A stretch of 32,275 bases of DNA, from positions 1-32,275 of the forward strand of contig VXPF01000151.1 of assembly GCA_009839725.1 (NCBI GenBank), read 5' to 3'. Made by a program: the position numbers and the translations under genes. Under the pieces are notes generated by a model. It was not told the DNA's origin and did no database searches. It saw only the letters and a list, made by a program, of their open reading frames with translations. Source of the stretch: Dehalococcoidia bacterium. Its GTDB lineage: Bacteria; Chloroflexota; Dehalococcoidia; Tepidiformales; Tepidiformaceae. This document shows, one piece after another, positions 32,005 through 32,275 of the stretch (positions are counted from its first letter, which is position 1; every line of letters starts with the position of its first letter).

Positions 32005-32233
32005 CTATTCCCCAGTGAATTCCGGCGGGCGCTTCTCGAGGAAGGCCCGCACCCCTTCCGCCCGATCTTTGGTCGCTTGCAGGAGCAAGGTCAAATCGGT
32101 CTCGAATCGTAGGGCCTGTTCGAGCGGCTGATCCAGCCCCCGCCACACCGCCTCCTTCGCCAGTCGAGTCGCGATCGGACCCCTCGCCGCCACCGCTTCC
32201 GCAGCCCCTCGGGCCATCTCCCCCGAGCCGGGA
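32005..32233 (-). CDS. Enoyl-CoA hydratase family protein, C-terminal fragment cut by the contig end
   Basis: About 75 codons of the 3' end of a crotonase gene. The translated part runs ARGAAEAVAARGPIATRLAK, then EAVWRGLDQPLEQALRFETD, and ends EGVRAFLEKRPPEFTGE, the very typical C-terminal helix and KRPPEF tail of enoyl-CoA hydratases. The frame stays open through the ATG at 32215-32217 (the methionine is internal) until the adapter at about 32234, so the catalytic part is missing only because the contig stops. It is the first visible gene of a tight operon with the two small RWRS proteins. Confidence 0.9.
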
Positions 32234-32275
32234 TCTTATACACATAAGACGCTGACGACCATCATACGAGGGTTG
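32234..32275. other. Degraded Nextera adapter (reverse complement) at the right contig end
   Basis: TCTTATACACAT at 32234-32245 and GACGCTG at 32248-32254 match, in order and spacing, the reverse complement of the Nextera Read-1 adapter; 24 of 28 positions agree through 32261. The last 14 bases would correspond to index/primer sequence and have no genomic interpretation. This mirrors the copy at the left end, so the genome sequence stops at about 32233. Confidence 0.9.

Overview
This is a high-GC, densely coded bacterial metagenome-type contig. By eye most of it is in the mid-60s to about 70 % G+C, apart from one gene near 60 %. Several family-level features point to Chloroflexota, most likely a Dehalococcoidia/SAR202-like heterotroph: a lipoprotein solute-binding protein with a TEAPAEA-repeat linker, GWNLVGW motifs and VRVWQ tandem repeats in secreted proteins, and a mix of amidohydrolase, sulfatase, flavin monooxygenase, crotonase and P450 genes. 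This taxonomic call is inference from style and gene content; no marker gene is present. Both contig ends carry degraded copies of the Illumina Nextera Read-1 transposase adapter (1-33 and 32234 to the end), so the real insert is about 34-32233.

Layout. 34-1367: edge of a possible small membrane protein (minus), then a metal-dependent amidohydrolase (plus) with an intrinsic terminator. 1436-5245: two Dpp/Opp-type ABC permeases (minus), divergent from their likely solute-binding lipoprotein (plus); no ATPase subunits are present. 5370-7607: a large formylglycine-type sulfatase following the binding protein. 7621-13887: a 2088-aa alpha-2-macroglobulin-like secreted protein lacking the thioester motif. 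14050-16509: a 4'-phosphopantetheinyl transferase and an NCS2 nucleobase permease carrying a degenerate RsbW-like ATPase domain at its C terminus. 16614-22270: a co-directional oxidative set: two tandem HsaA/DszC-like flavin monooxygenases with almost identical leaders, a nitroreductase, a crotonase and a cytochrome P450. 22333-23199: an orphan beta-class DNA methyltransferase. 23297-26518: a secreted HEXXH metallopeptidase embedded in carboxypeptidase-regulatory-like repeats. 26830-30665: an acyl-CoA synthetase translationally coupled to a DsrMK/HdrDE-like ETF:menaquinone oxidoreductase. 30766 to the right end: a short crotonase, two small paralogous unknown proteins, and the C-terminal end of another crotonase.

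How it fits together. The right two thirds looks like machinery for activating and oxidising recalcitrant organic acids or cyclic compounds. Oxygen is inserted by the flavin monooxygenases and the P450, CoA esters are made by the ligase, crotonases do the hydration or isomerisation steps, and electrons from acyl-CoA dehydrogenases go to menaquinone through the membrane FeS protein. The left third suggests uptake and desulfation of an oligopeptide-like or sulfated solute. The most novel-looking items are the pair of small RWRS-core proteins tucked behind a crotonase gene, the NCS2-ATPase-like fusion, the duplicated monooxygenases with a conserved leader, and the two large secreted proteins.
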